From Williamsia phyllosphaerae (GTDB lineage Bacteria; Actinomycetota; Actinomycetes; Mycobacteriales; Mycobacteriaceae): 64,000 bases of DNA. The stretch covers positions 930,001-994,000 of the forward strand of contig NZ_BMCS01000001.1 of the NCBI RefSeq assembly GCF_014635305.1, in the 5' to 3' direction. The translations under genes and the position numbers were made by a program. Shown one piece after another: positions 1 to 9,376 of the stretch; positions within the stretch are counted from its first letter, which is position 1, and the number at the start of each line of letters is the position of its first letter. The notes under the pieces were generated by a model that ran no database searches, was not told the origin of the DNA, and was given only the letters and a program-made list of their open reading frames with translations.

Positions 1-2
1 TC

Positions 3-1484
3 GCCGCGGCCGTCCTGTTCGTCACCGGCATCTCCTTCATGGGGTCGAACGGCTGGTGGTTCGTCGGCCCCTACGGCGTGCCCTGGTGGGACCGCACCCC
101 GGTCATCGCAGGGATCAAGATCGGCTGGTTCATCCTGGCGCTCGCCATCGTGGTGGCCCTCGTCGGACTCTGGCAGCACTTCCGCGACGACTACGTCGAC
201 GACGACGTCGTGGCAGGCACCTCGACCGGTCGGTTCGGGTGGTTCCGTGGCGCGACGCTGCCGCTCATCGTGGGCCTGGTCGTGCTGTTCCAGGTCCTGT
301 CGTTCGTCAAGGCCGGGTACACGCAACGTGACTCGTTCTCGTGGGCGTCGTCCAACGCCCGCGCGCTCACCGGAAACATATGCGGGCTGGCCAACGACGT
401 CCTGGTCGAGCCCGACCCCAACCGGGGCCTGTTGGCACCCGCTCGGGTCGCCGGCCAGCAGGACGCGTCGGCAAGCACCGCCCTCGGCGGTCAGGGGTCG
501 GCCGGGTTCACCCCCAACGGGGTGCCCAACGACCTCTCGGTGGACTCCACCGAGGAGGACAGCGATACCGCGTCGGCGCAGAACACCGCCCAGAACAGTG
601 CGGGTTCCGACGACACCGGCAGCGGCGACTCGGTCGAGGGCGGCACCGGTGGCGGTCAGGGCGCTCGCGGCGTCAACGGGTCCACGGTGCGTCTGCCGTT
701 CGGTCTCTCGCCTGCGAACACCCCGGTGCTCGGCAGCTTCGGCGGTGGCGGCGGCTCGCTGACCTCGGACTGGTACCAGATGCCCAAGCGTTCCTCCGCG
801 GCGCCGTTGCTGTCGGTGTCGGTGGCCGGTGCGGTGGAGGCCGTCGACGGCGTCAACGTGATCCATCCCGGCCAGAAGCTGCGCATGCAGTTCGGTCGGG
901 TCGGGGCAAACGGCGTCGTGACGCCCGTAGGCCAGATGTCGCCCATCGACGTCGGCGAGGCGCCCACCTGGCGCAACCTGCGGTTCCCGCTGGACGAGTC
1001 GCCCCGCGGGGCGTCCGTGGTGCGAATCCTCGCCGAGGACACGTCCGCGGCGTCGGACCAGTGGATCGCCATCACCCCGCCACGTATCAGCACGATGCGG
1101 ACGCTGAACGACGTCGTCGGGACCACCGACCCGGTCTTCATCGATTGGCTGCCCGCGTTCGTGTTCCCGTGCCAGCAGCCGATGGCGGTGCGTCATGGCG
1201 TCGAGGAGGTGCCCAAGTGGCGCATCCTGCCCGATGCCAACGCGACCCGGCAGAACAGCCAGACGTGGATGTCGGGCAAGGCCGGCGGGCCGCTGGGACT
1301 GACCGAGGCCATGCTGCGGCCGACCCTGCTCCCGACCTATGTCCGCAACGACTGGGGCATGGACTGGGGCTCGCTGCAGCGGTTCGCCCCGATCGATCCC
1401 GCCGTCACGGCGAAGCTGACCATCGGCGACGCGAAACGGTCGGGACTGTGGGATCCGGCGCCCATGCGGTCGGTGGGTTACTGA
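3..1484 (+). CDS. Arabinosyltransferase Emb family, C-terminal part (5' end outside window)
   Basis: Membrane GT53 enzyme that transfers arabinofuranose from decaprenyl-phospho-arabinose to arabinogalactan or lipoarabinomannan. The reading frame is open from base 3, so the gene begins before the window; about 493 residues are visible. They show the end of the multi-pass region, with hydrophobic segments around visible residues 38-60 and 80-103, followed by the large extracytoplasmic C-terminal domain. The motif DPNRGLLAPA and the later FTPNGVPNDLSVD resemble the Emb C-terminal region. Between and after them lies a Ser/Gly/Asp/Thr-rich stretch (about residues 150-230) that looks longer than usual. 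Which paralogue (EmbA, B or C) cannot be told from this end alone. Position upstream of the accD4-pks13-fadD32 locus matches the mycobacterial emb cluster. Confidence 0.9.
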   Translation, partial: AAAVLFVTGISFMGSNGWWFVGPYGVPWWDRTPVIAGIKIGWFILALAIVVALVGLWQHFRDDYVDDDVVAGTSTGRFGWFRGATLPLIVGLVVLFQVLSFVKAGYTQRDSFSWASSNARALTGNICGLANDVLVEPDPNRGLLAPARVAGQQDASASTALGGQGSAGFTPNGVPNDLSVDSTEEDSDTASAQNTAQNSAGSDDTGSGDSVEGGTGGGQGARGVNGSTVRLPFGLSPANTPVLGSFGGGGGSLTSDWYQMPKRSSAAPLLSVSVAGAVEAVDGVNVIHPGQKLRMQFGRVGANGVVTPVGQMSPIDVGEAPTWRNLRFPLDESPRGASVVRILAEDTSAASDQWIAITPPRISTMRTLNDVVGTTDPVFIDWLPAFVFPCQQPMAVRHGVEEVPKWRILPDANATRQNSQTWMSGKAGGPLGLTEAMLRPTLLPTYVRNDWGMDWGSLQRFAPIDPAVTAKLTIGDAKRSGLWDPAPMRSVGY

Positions 1485-1521
1485 CGAACTCGCTGTGCTC
1501 GCCCGCGGTGACGTGGCTCGC

Positions 1522-1551
1522 ATTCGCGCAGGTGGACACGTGACCGCGAAT
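1522..1551 (+). terminator. Possible weak hairpin after emb
   Basis: Inverted repeat ATTCGCG (1522-1528) and CGCGAAT (1545-1551) with a 16-base loop, 37 bases after the emb stop codon. There is no T-run. It could end the emb transcript, but the stem is only 7 bp and may be fortuitous. Confidence 0.3.
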
Positions 1552-1595
1552 CGGACAGGCGGATAGTGGAAGTCACCCGACCGAAAGCCTGATCC

Positions 1596-2576
1596 ATGTC
1601 CCCGATGACCCGCCCCGATCTGCTGTCCGACTGGACGATCACCCCTGCCTGGTGGGCGGTCATGGCCGTGACGACGGCGCTCTATCTGATCGGCGTCCGG
1701 CGAGCGGCGCACCGGAGTCCCACGACGTGGCCCGTGTATCGCACGCTGAGCTGGTTCGGCGCCATGGTGATCCTCGTGGTGGCCCTGAACTCCGGCGTCG
1801 CGATGTACTCGCACCATCTGTTCTGGGTGCACATGCTCGTGCACCTGATGCTGATCATGGTGATCCCGCTGCTGCTGGTGGTCGCACAGCCGATCCGCCT
1901 CGGACTCGACACCCTCGGACCGACGGGTGCGCAGCGACTGCGCGGGTTCATGACGCATCGCGTCACCCGCTTCTTCACCTCGCCCGCGTTCTCGGTGCCG
2001 CTGTACGCCGCAGTGCTGGTCGGCACCCACCTGACCGGGTTCCAGCAGGCCATGAGCGAGAACATGTGGATCCACGAGACGGAATCCGTGGTCTACCTGG
2101 TGAGCGGATATCTGCTCTTGCTGCCGACGATCGGCGGCGAGTTCAGCGGACACGACCTGTCGCACCCGGTGCGGTTCGTGACGCTGCTGATCTCCATGGG
2201 CCCCGACACCCTCGTCGGCGTCATCCTCATGCTCACCGACCGCCCGATCGCGCCGGCCTACGGCGAGTCCCGGATGGGGTGGGGCCCCAGCGCGCTCGCC
2301 GACCAGAACATCGCGGGCGCCATCATGTGGTTCGGCGGCGACGGGCTGATGATGCTGCTGCTCGTGCTCGTCGCGGGCCAGTGGATCCGCGCCGAGACCC
2401 ATCCCGACCCCGACCGTCCTCGACGACAGTCGTGGCTCGACAGCGCTCGACGGTCGGCCACGATGGGTGAGGACGGCGAGTCCGACGACATCGACAGCGA
2501 CGAGGCCGCACTCGCGGCCTACAACGCCCGCCTGGCCAAGATGTACGGCGACGAGCCGGCCTCGCGCAGGCGCTGA
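1596..2576 (+). CDS. CtaG-like (caa3 oxidase assembly) membrane protein
   Basis: A 326-residue multi-pass membrane protein of the caa3_CtaG type, a family linked to copper delivery to cytochrome oxidase. About seven to nine hydrophobic segments are visible. Between them lie the family's conserved histidines: YSHHLFWVHMLVHLMLIM near residue 75, THLTGF near 148, and an H-E pair in WIHETESVVYL. The C-terminal 60 residues are acidic and charged and probably cytoplasmic. In many actinobacteria this domain is fused to CopD; here it stands alone. It starts 111 bases after emb and is followed 63 bases later by an ABC transporter gene. Function in copper handling is inferred from the family only. Confidence 0.8.
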   Translation: MSPMTRPDLLSDWTITPAWWAVMAVTTALYLIGVRRAAHRSPTTWPVYRTLSWFGAMVILVVALNSGVAMYSHHLFWVHMLVHLMLIMVIPLLLVVAQPIRLGLDTLGPTGAQRLRGFMTHRVTRFFTSPAFSVPLYAAVLVGTHLTGFQQAMSENMWIHETESVVYLVSGYLLLLPTIGGEFSGHDLSHPVRFVTLLISMGPDTLVGVILMLTDRPIAPAYGESRMGWGPSALADQNIAGAIMWFGGDGLMMLLLVLVAGQWIRAETHPDPDRPRRQSWLDSARRSATMGEDGESDDIDSDEAALAAYNARLAKMYGDEPASRRR

Positions 2577-2639
2577 CGACAACTCGGGGTGGCGCCACCT
2601 CTGTCGTGCATCGGTACGGAACTCTGGTTCACTGATCCC

Positions 2640-4466
2640 ATGGGCGAAGAAACTCCGCCGGGGGGCGAGCCACCTCGCACGCGACTGCTGTGGGAACTCA
2701 TCCGACCCCGCCTGCCGCTGTTCGCGTTGGCCACGTTCGCCGGGCTGCTCGGGTCGGCCGCGCGCCTGGGTACCCCGTTGGCCACCAAGTCGATCCTCGA
2801 CTCCGTCGACGGCCGATCGGGCGTCACGATGCCGCTGCTCGTTCTCATCGGGCTCGTCGTCCTCGGGGCGTTCGCCCAGTGGTGGCAGATGGTGGCGCTG
2901 GGCAACCTGTCGGAGGGCGTCGTCTACGACGCCCGCCGTCGTATGAACCTGCGCTTCCTCTACGCGCGTCTGACGCCGTTGCAGCGCAGTCCCGTCGGCG
3001 AACTGGTGACGCGTGTGACGTCGGATTCGGTGCTGCTGCGTGAGGCCGCGTCGTCGAGCATCGTCGGCGGGGTCAACGGTGTGGTCATGTTGGTCGGTGC
3101 GCTGGTGATGATGGCGATCCTCGACATCACGCTCGTCGGCGTCACCCTGGTCGCGGTACTCATCCTGTCGGTCCTGTTCGGCCGAATCCTCCCGTCGATC
3201 GCCAAGTCTCAGGAGCGGGCACAGGCCGCGGTCGGTGAGCTCGGCGGCGAGCTCGACGGGAACCTGCGGGCGATCAAGTCGATCAAGGCGGCCATCGCCG
3301 AGGAACGCGTACGCACCCGCCTCGACGAGATCGCCGAGCGGTCACGCGATCTGAACATGTACGCGATCCGCCGCCAGGCGCTGGCGATCACCACATCGTG
3401 GACCGGAGTGCAGGTCTCGATCCTCGCGATCCTCGCGTTCGGCGCAGTCCGCGTCTCCGAAGGTGCGATGACGGTCTCGACGCTGGTGGCGTTCCTGCTG
3501 TACGCCTTTCAGATCGGCGATCCGATCGGCCAGCTGAGCAACAGCCTGACCGGGTTGCAGGCAGGCCTGGCGGCCGCGCGAAGGATCCGGCAGGTCGACG
3601 ACATGCCTGCCGAGGGCGGTCCGGAGAGCACGGTGTCGAAGGCGTTGGGCGGCAGCCGAACCGACATCCGACCGTTCACCCCGACCGGCGACGGTTCGGG
3701 AATGCTGCTCAGCGGGGTACACGCCGGCTATCCCGGTGGGGAGCCGGTGCTCTCGGGGATCGATCTGCGGATGCCGAGTCGTGGACACGTCGCCCTGATC
3801 GGTCCGTCCGGCGCGGGCAAGACGACCCTGCTCTCACTGCTCCTGCGCTTCCTCGAGCCCGACAGCGGCGAACTCCGGCTGGGAAACCACGCCTACCACG
3901 AGGTCTCGGCGTCGAGCACACGCACGCACTTCGCCTACGTGGAGCAGGAGTCACCGCTGATCCCGGGCACGCTGCGCGACAATCTGCGACTCATCAACAC
4001 GCACGCGACCGAGGAGGCGATGTACGAGGTCCTCGACCGGCTGTCGCTGCGCAGCGTCGTCGACGGCCTTCCGGACGGTCTCGACGCCGAGATCTCCATC
4101 AACTCGCTGTCCGGCGGACAGCGACAGCGCGTCGCGGTCGCCAGGGCACTGCTCGCCGACCGACCGGTGCTGCTGCTCGACGAGGCCACCGCTCAGGTCG
4201 ACGCGTTGACCGAGCAGGCGATCCACGACGCGATCGTCGACCACGCCCGGACCGGCCTGGTCATCACCATCGCCCACCGCCTGTCGACGGTCGTCGACGC
4301 CGACATGATCGTGGTGCTGCAGGACGGACGTTTGATCGCGCAGGGCAGCCACGACGAGCTGCTCGCCACCAGCCCGCTCTACAAGGATCTGTTGTCCGCG
4401 TTGCGCATCCCGACCGACTCACCGGTGGGCGACGACGTCCCCGGATACGGCAGACACTCGAGCTGA
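2640..4466 (+). CDS. ABC transporter, fused permease/ATPase (exporter type)
   Basis: A 608-residue half-transporter expected to work as a dimer, driving export of an unknown substrate. The N-terminal ~310 residues form a six-helix type-1 exporter domain. The C-terminal ATPase has Walker A GPSGAGKTT, the Q-loop region YVEQESPLIPG, the signature LSGGQRQR, Walker B VLLLDEAT and the H-loop TIAHRLST. The ATG at 2640 was chosen over the in-frame GTG at 2589 because MGEETPPGG is the more natural start and the upstream codons run into the previous intergenic region. It faces a convergent glycosyltransferase gene only 6 bases away. With three glycosyltransferases next door, export of a glycolipid or glycan precursor is plausible but unproven. 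Confidence 0.9.
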   Translation: MGEETPPGGEPPRTRLLWELIRPRLPLFALATFAGLLGSAARLGTPLATKSILDSVDGRSGVTMPLLVLIGLVVLGAFAQWWQMVALGNLSEGVVYDARRRMNLRFLYARLTPLQRSPVGELVTRVTSDSVLLREAASSSIVGGVNGVVMLVGALVMMAILDITLVGVTLVAVLILSVLFGRILPSIAKSQERAQAAVGELGGELDGNLRAIKSIKAAIAEERVRTRLDEIAERSRDLNMYAIRRQALAITTSWTGVQVSILAILAFGAVRVSEGAMTVSTLVAFLLYAFQIGDPIGQLSNSLTGLQAGLAAARRIRQVDDMPAEGGPESTVSKALGGSRTDIRPFTPTGDGSGMLLSGVHAGYPGGEPVLSGIDLRMPSRGHVALIGPSGAGKTTLLSLLLRFLEPDSGELRLGNHAYHEVSASSTRTHFAYVEQESPLIPGTLRDNLRLINTHATEEAMYEVLDRLSLRSVVDGLPDGLDAEISINSLSGGQRQRVAVARALLADRPVLLLDEATAQVDALTEQAIHDAIVDHARTGLVITIAHRLSTVVDADMIVVLQDGRLIAQGSHDELLATSPLYKDLLSALRIPTDSPVGDDVPGYGRHSS

Positions 4467-4472
4467 GACCCG

Positions 4473-5273
4473 CTACTCGCCCCGCGACGTCATGCGACTC
4501 GACCTCGGCGCGCGAACCAGGGCGTCGACGGTGCGGTGCGAGCTCAGTTCCCGGATCTCGATCTCGTCGACGAACGCCCGCGCACGCCACTGCTTTCCGT
4601 ACACCTGCTTCATCCCCCGCCTCATGGCACGCATCGCGCGAGACTCGTAACGCGAGTCCATTTCACGCACGGTGCGGCGGCCCAGGTGGTTGATGAAGCT
4701 CATCTCGGTGCAATAGACGCCGTACCCGGCGTCGGTGGACCGGAGACACAGATCGAGGTTGGCTCCCCACGCGTAGTCACCGAACGTTCGTTCGTCGAAA
4801 TCGCCGACGACGAACCAGGTGTCCCGTTTGATCATCATCGCGGTCCCGTCAACGATGGGCGTGACGCGGTAACGGGCGCGGGGCTCGTATTCATCGGCGG
4901 CGCCGGCATACTCGGTGAACACCTCTGGATGCGCCAGGTCGTCGTACACCGGTCCGACGATGCCTGCGTCCGCGGGCAGACCCGGCGCGAACAGCCCCCG
5001 ACCAAACCCTCGGGACAGGCGGACGTCGTTGTTGAGCGTCATCGCCCATTCGTAGCCGTCGGCGAACGCGGTGCGGATGGCGAGGTTGGATCCCCCGGCC
5101 CAACCAAGATTGCGACCGGGACTCACGACACGTTCATCGCCGAGTGGCTCGTAGTCGCCCCGATTGTCGATGATCACGAAATCGAGGTGTTCTCGTCGGA
5201 GATCACCGACGAGGTCGTGAGTGAGATCGACCTGGCCGTACACCGGGATCCCCACCAACAGCGACTCATTCAT
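4473..5273 (-). CDS. Family 2 glycosyltransferase (first of pair)
   Basis: A 266-residue GT-A fold glycosyltransferase. It shows the opening VGIPVYGQ, the nucleotide-binding region NLGWAGGSNLA near residue 60, and the DXD-like element TLNNDV near residue 80. A later acceptor-side segment contains GDYAWGANLDLCLR. No membrane segment is seen, so it is probably cytosolic. Its start overlaps the stop of the upstream glycosyltransferase by four bases (ATGA), which implies translational coupling. The donor and acceptor cannot be read from sequence. Resemblance to rhamnosyl/galactofuranosyl GT2 enzymes suggests a cell-envelope or secreted glycan. Confidence 0.85.
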   Translation of the reverse strand: MNESLLVGIPVYGQVDLTHDLVGDLRREHLDFVIIDNRGDYEPLGDERVVSPGRNLGWAGGSNLAIRTAFADGYEWAMTLNNDVRLSRGFGRGLFAPGLPADAGIVGPVYDDLAHPEVFTEYAGAADEYEPRARYRVTPIVDGTAMMIKRDTWFVVGDFDERTFGDYAWGANLDLCLRSTDAGYGVYCTEMSFINHLGRRTVREMDSRYESRAMRAMRRGMKQVYGKQWRARAFVDEIEIRELSSHRTVDALVRAPRSSRMTSRGE

Positions 5274-6202
5274 CCGACGAGCTGTCCCCTCAGCCGGCGG
5301 CTACGCGCGATCTCCCTTGCCGGGAGTGCGGCCGCGTCTCGGAACCGAGGGACCCGACTACCGTGACGCACGAAGACGGCGTCGAACATCGTTCGTGGAT
5401 ACATGTTGACCAGCCACAGCCCTGCATAGAGTCGGGCTCGGGCGGGCATGAACGGACTTCCGAGCACTCCGAACAACACGCGCGGCTGATCTATCCAGTC
5501 TCGCCGCTCCCGTCGGTTGAGCTCGCTCAACGTCGCGTCGCCGTGATGCCGGACCGACAGTTCGCGGTTCAGGAAGGCGATCTGGTGTCCCGCGCTCAGC
5601 TGAAGCCACAGGTCCAGGTCGACGATCTGCGCGAGATCGGCCCGGAATCCGCCGACTCGGAGCGCGGCGTCCCGCCGGAACATCACGCACGTCGGTTCGC
5701 CGATCCAGTTGCTGAACAGACCGGTGAACACGTACTCGCTGATGAGATGGTCTGCGTCGTTGCAGGCGTTCAGTTCTCGGAAGCGGTGATGCAGCGTGCC
5801 ACACCCGCTGAGAAAGTCCTCGTCCTCGGTCACCACGTGGCGGGGCGCGAAGGCGAGTGCCACGTCATCGCCTTCTGCGAAGGCCTCGGTCAACGTGCTC
5901 AGCGCCTCTGGCAGGAGTTCATCGTCGCCGTGAAGAAACTGGATGAGTTCGCCGCGCGCCATCTCGATGCAGCGATTGTGGTTGCCCGCCATGCCGAGTC
6001 GGGGGTCGTTGACCACGACCCTGTCGCCCGCACGCACCATCTCGCGCGCGATCGCGGCGCCGTCGTCGCCGGACGCATCGTCGATGACGAGGATCTCGTA
6101 ATCGTCGTGATCCTGTGCGAGAGCGCTACGAAGACAGCGCTCGACCGTATCCGCGTGCTTGTAGAGCGGAACGCAGATGGTCACCGCTACCGATTCACCC
6201 AT
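5270..6202 (-). CDS. Family 2 glycosyltransferase (second of pair)
   Basis: A 310-residue GT2 enzyme with the classic N-terminal pattern: VCVPLYKHADTVERCLRSAL-type opening, ILVIDDASGDDG, and LHGDDE as the DXD metal site near residue 95. The C-terminal half has a helical stretch with MYPRTMFDAV that could sit at the membrane. It is the first gene of a two-gene unit with the downstream GT2 gene (4-base overlap) and is divergent from a GT4 gene across 139 bases. The three genes probably act on one glycan, but the product is unknown. Confidence 0.88.
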   Translation of the reverse strand: MGESVAVTICVPLYKHADTVERCLRSALAQDHDDYEILVIDDASGDDGAAIAREMVRAGDRVVVNDPRLGMAGNHNRCIEMARGELIQFLHGDDELLPEALSTLTEAFAEGDDVALAFAPRHVVTEDEDFLSGCGTLHHRFRELNACNDADHLISEYVFTGLFSNWIGEPTCVMFRRDAALRVGGFRADLAQIVDLDLWLQLSAGHQIAFLNRELSVRHHGDATLSELNRRERRDWIDQPRVLFGVLGSPFMPARARLYAGLWLVNMYPRTMFDAVFVRHGSRVPRFRDAAALPAREIARSRRLRGQLVG

Positions 6203-6341
6203 TGCAAGCGGACGTTACCGATCTGACGTCGACTGTGCCAGTCATCCGTACGAATGAATCCAGACATGCAGTCACACCACGACACCCGCGCGCTATCGTG
6301 TGTGCTCGTCGGACAGGCGCGGGTACCAAGAGGGGAGAGAT

Positions 6342-7424
6342 GTGCGAATCAATGTCATCCTGATCGGACTGTCGCCCGCGCCGATCGGTGGTTACAAAGT
6401 CGTGTACCGATACGCAAACGACATGGCCGCGCTCGGACACGACGTGACGATCTATCACTGCGACCAACACGCATTTCAGCTCCCCGAGCGCAACTCACTG
6501 CGCGGCGTCCGCGCGGCACTGATCCGACTTCTACGTCGACAACCTCGCTACGAACACGCCCTCCCCGAGCGCGGACGACCCTCCTGGTTCGACCTCGACC
6601 CGAAGGTCGAGTCGTTCACCTCATCAGGCCTCGTCGTGAGCGACATTCGCGCCGCGGACGCGACGATCGGCACCGCATGTACCACCGCGCCGTTCGTCGC
6701 AGCGTTGCCGCCGACCGTGGGCGCGAAGTTCTACTTCATCCAGCATTACGAGGACTGGACCGCCGGATCGGACTACGTCGACGAGACGTGGCGTCTGCCG
6801 CTGACCCGCGTGGTCATCGCGCGGTGGCTCCAGCGCAAGGGCAATGAATTGGGGGTGGACACCATCCACCTCCCCAACGCCATCGACCGAACGGAGTTCC
6901 CACCGGGTCCTCCGATCGCCGAGCGACCTCTGGCGGTCAGCGCTTTGCTCTCGGACACGACCTGGAAGCGCACCGACCTGGTCATCGAGGTGCTCGAGGG
7001 CCTCAAGCTCCGGATCCCGGAGATCGAGGCACACACCTTCGGAACCTGTCCGCGTCCGAGTGGGCTACCCGAGTGGGTCGACTACACCAGCTCACCCGAT
7101 CCGGCCCGACTCACGTCGATCTATCAACGCAGCCGGGTGTACATCTGCGCGGCGGACGCCGAGGGATGGCATCTCCCGTTGGCGGAGGCACTGGCCTGCG
7201 GAAGTGCAGCAGCGTCGACCGACATCGACGGGGTGCGGGAGTACGCCGACGGTATAGCGCGTTTCTCCCCGGTCGGCGAGGCGGACGGCCTTCTCCGCAA
7301 TGTGATCGACCTGCTGGACGACCCGGCCGCCTGCCAGACCGCGGTGACGGATTTCGAGGAGTACGCGTCGACCCACACCCCGGCCCATGCCGTTCGGTCC
7401 CTGCTGGACATTCTCGCTCGCTGA
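6342..7424 (+). CDS. Family 4-type glycosyltransferase
   Basis: A 360-residue GT-B type enzyme. The N-terminal Rossmann half has GLSPAPIGGYKVVYRYAN, the Gly-rich acceptor loop. The C-terminal half holds the donor-binding signature: CAADAEGWHLPLAEALACG, matching the E-x7-E motif of GT4 retaining glycosyltransferases, and then TDIDGVREY. The GTG at 6342 is taken as start because an AG-rich ribosome site (GAGGGGAGAG) lies just upstream and the protein then begins with the hydrophobic strand INVILIGLS. It is divergent from the two GT2 genes. The sugar donor is unknown. Confidence 0.87.
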   Translation: MRINVILIGLSPAPIGGYKVVYRYANDMAALGHDVTIYHCDQHAFQLPERNSLRGVRAALIRLLRRQPRYEHALPERGRPSWFDLDPKVESFTSSGLVVSDIRAADATIGTACTTAPFVAALPPTVGAKFYFIQHYEDWTAGSDYVDETWRLPLTRVVIARWLQRKGNELGVDTIHLPNAIDRTEFPPGPPIAERPLAVSALLSDTTWKRTDLVIEVLEGLKLRIPEIEAHTFGTCPRPSGLPEWVDYTSSPDPARLTSIYQRSRVYICAADAEGWHLPLAEALACGSAAASTDIDGVREYADGIARFSPVGEADGLLRNVIDLLDDPAACQTAVTDFEEYASTHTPAHAVRSLLDILAR

Positions 7425-7548
7425 ACCCCCTCATCGTGCAGGCGTTCCGACGACAACCCCCGACGTGGGAAATGTTTCCGAAGCCTGACGGATGGGCCTG
7501 TCGCGGTCATTCACCAAGCCGAATCGGACTTCGGTGCGAATATAGGGT

Positions 7549-8231
<683 letters not shown>

Positions 8232-8235
<4 letters not shown>

Positions 8236-8915
8236 CCGACGAGTCACCGCCTCCGGCCGTCCCCAGGGATCCACCGCCGGCCGAGTACGCACCGTTCGTC
8301 GATCCCGAATCCCCCCGTGGGCACCGCGGGGTGTCCCGGCGGGCGATCCTGCGTGGGTCGTTCGTCGCCGCCGGGATCGCGGTGCTGGCGTTCGCGGGCC
8401 AGACCGTCCCGTTCCTACGATGGATCTCTTTCCTCGCCCCCCGCTCCGGCGAGGGTCCGCAGGGCGTACCCATCAACCGGACGGCCGAGGCGGCCGGCGT
8501 CATCGACAGCGCGAGCGCACCGGACTACAAACTCACCCTCGCCGCGAACGGCAAGACCATGGAGCTGACCCTCGATCAGCTGCGTCGACTGCCCCAGCAC
8601 GACAGCGACCTCCCCATCGCCTGCGTCGAGGGCTGGAGTGCGCAGGGCACATGGCGCGGAGTGCGGGTCCGCGACCTCGTGGAGATGGTCGGTGGCGACA
8701 CCAACCGCGACGTCCGCTTCATCTCGCTGGAGCGCGGCCTGTACGGCGTCAGCCTCCTGCCCGCCAACTTCGCGAGGAACCCGTCGTCTCTCGTCGCACT
8801 CGAGCTCCACGGCGAGACCCTCACGATCGATCATGGGTTCCCGTGTCGGCTGATCACACCCAACCGGCCCGGGGTACTCCAGACCAAGTGGCTGACCCGG
8901 ATCGAGATCACATGA
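8232..8915 (+). CDS. Tat-exported molybdopterin-dependent oxidoreductase (sulfite oxidase fold)
   Basis: A 227-residue enzyme of the sulfite oxidase/YedY-like molybdopterin superfamily. A twin-arginine signal (SRRAILRG followed by a hydrophobic run) around residues 36-62 predicts export in folded form. The motif IACVEGWSAQGTWRGV holds the conserved cysteine expected to bind molybdenum. Near the end, HGFPCRLITPNRPG matches the family's cofactor-binding loop. Overlap by four bases with the upstream cytochrome b gene and with the downstream membrane protein gene marks a three-gene operon. The short length means only the Mo domain is present, with no dimerisation domain, as in YedY-type enzymes. 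Substrate unknown; oxidised protein side chains or small sulfoxides are possibilities by analogy. Confidence 0.88.
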
Positions 8916-9376
8916 CCGTCCGCGCCATACGTCTCGTCCTGATCCTCGCGGCACTGCCCATCGGCTGGTACGGGGTGTCGCTCATCTGGGACATGACCAC
9001 CGCCGACAAGACCTCGGTCGTGGTGTGGCTCATCGGCGGACTCATCGCGCACGATGCGATCTTCGCTCCCGCATGCATCGCCGCCGGCCACGGTGTGAAG
9101 ACGATCCTGCCGCAGCGATGGTGGCCGCCGGTCCTTGCCGGGGCCTCGGCGACGCTGCTCCTGCTGTTGCTGGCGTTCCCGGTGATGTATCCACGGCCGG
9201 AGTCGAAGATCGCCCCGGGCAACGAGCAGAGTGGCACCATCATCGACCGCCCCTACGGCCTAGGCCTGACCGTCGCCCTGCTCGTGATCTGGGCTCTGGT
9301 CGTCGTGTTGGTGGTCCGGAACCGCCACGCCGGTCAGGAGTCGATCTCCTCGCGTCAGCCGAAGGTGAACGAGTAG
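8912..9376 (+). CDS. Small membrane protein of the Mo-oxidoreductase operon
   Basis: A 154-residue protein with about four hydrophobic segments (residues 5-27, 37-60, 75-96 and 118-138). The second segment contains LIAHDAIFAPACIAAGH, with a His, an Asp and a Cys that could be functional. I do not recognise a named family. The start overlaps the stop of the Mo enzyme gene (ATGA), so it is probably translated with it and may be an accessory or anchor subunit. Its 3' end overlaps the 3' end of the convergent dipZ-like gene by 22 bases. Confidence 0.7.
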   Translation: MTVRAIRLVLILAALPIGWYGVSLIWDMTTADKTSVVVWLIGGLIAHDAIFAPACIAAGHGVKTILPQRWWPPVLAGASATLLLLLLAFPVMYPRPESKIAPGNEQSGTIIDRPYGLGLTVALLVIWALVVVLVVRNRHAGQESISSRQPKVNE

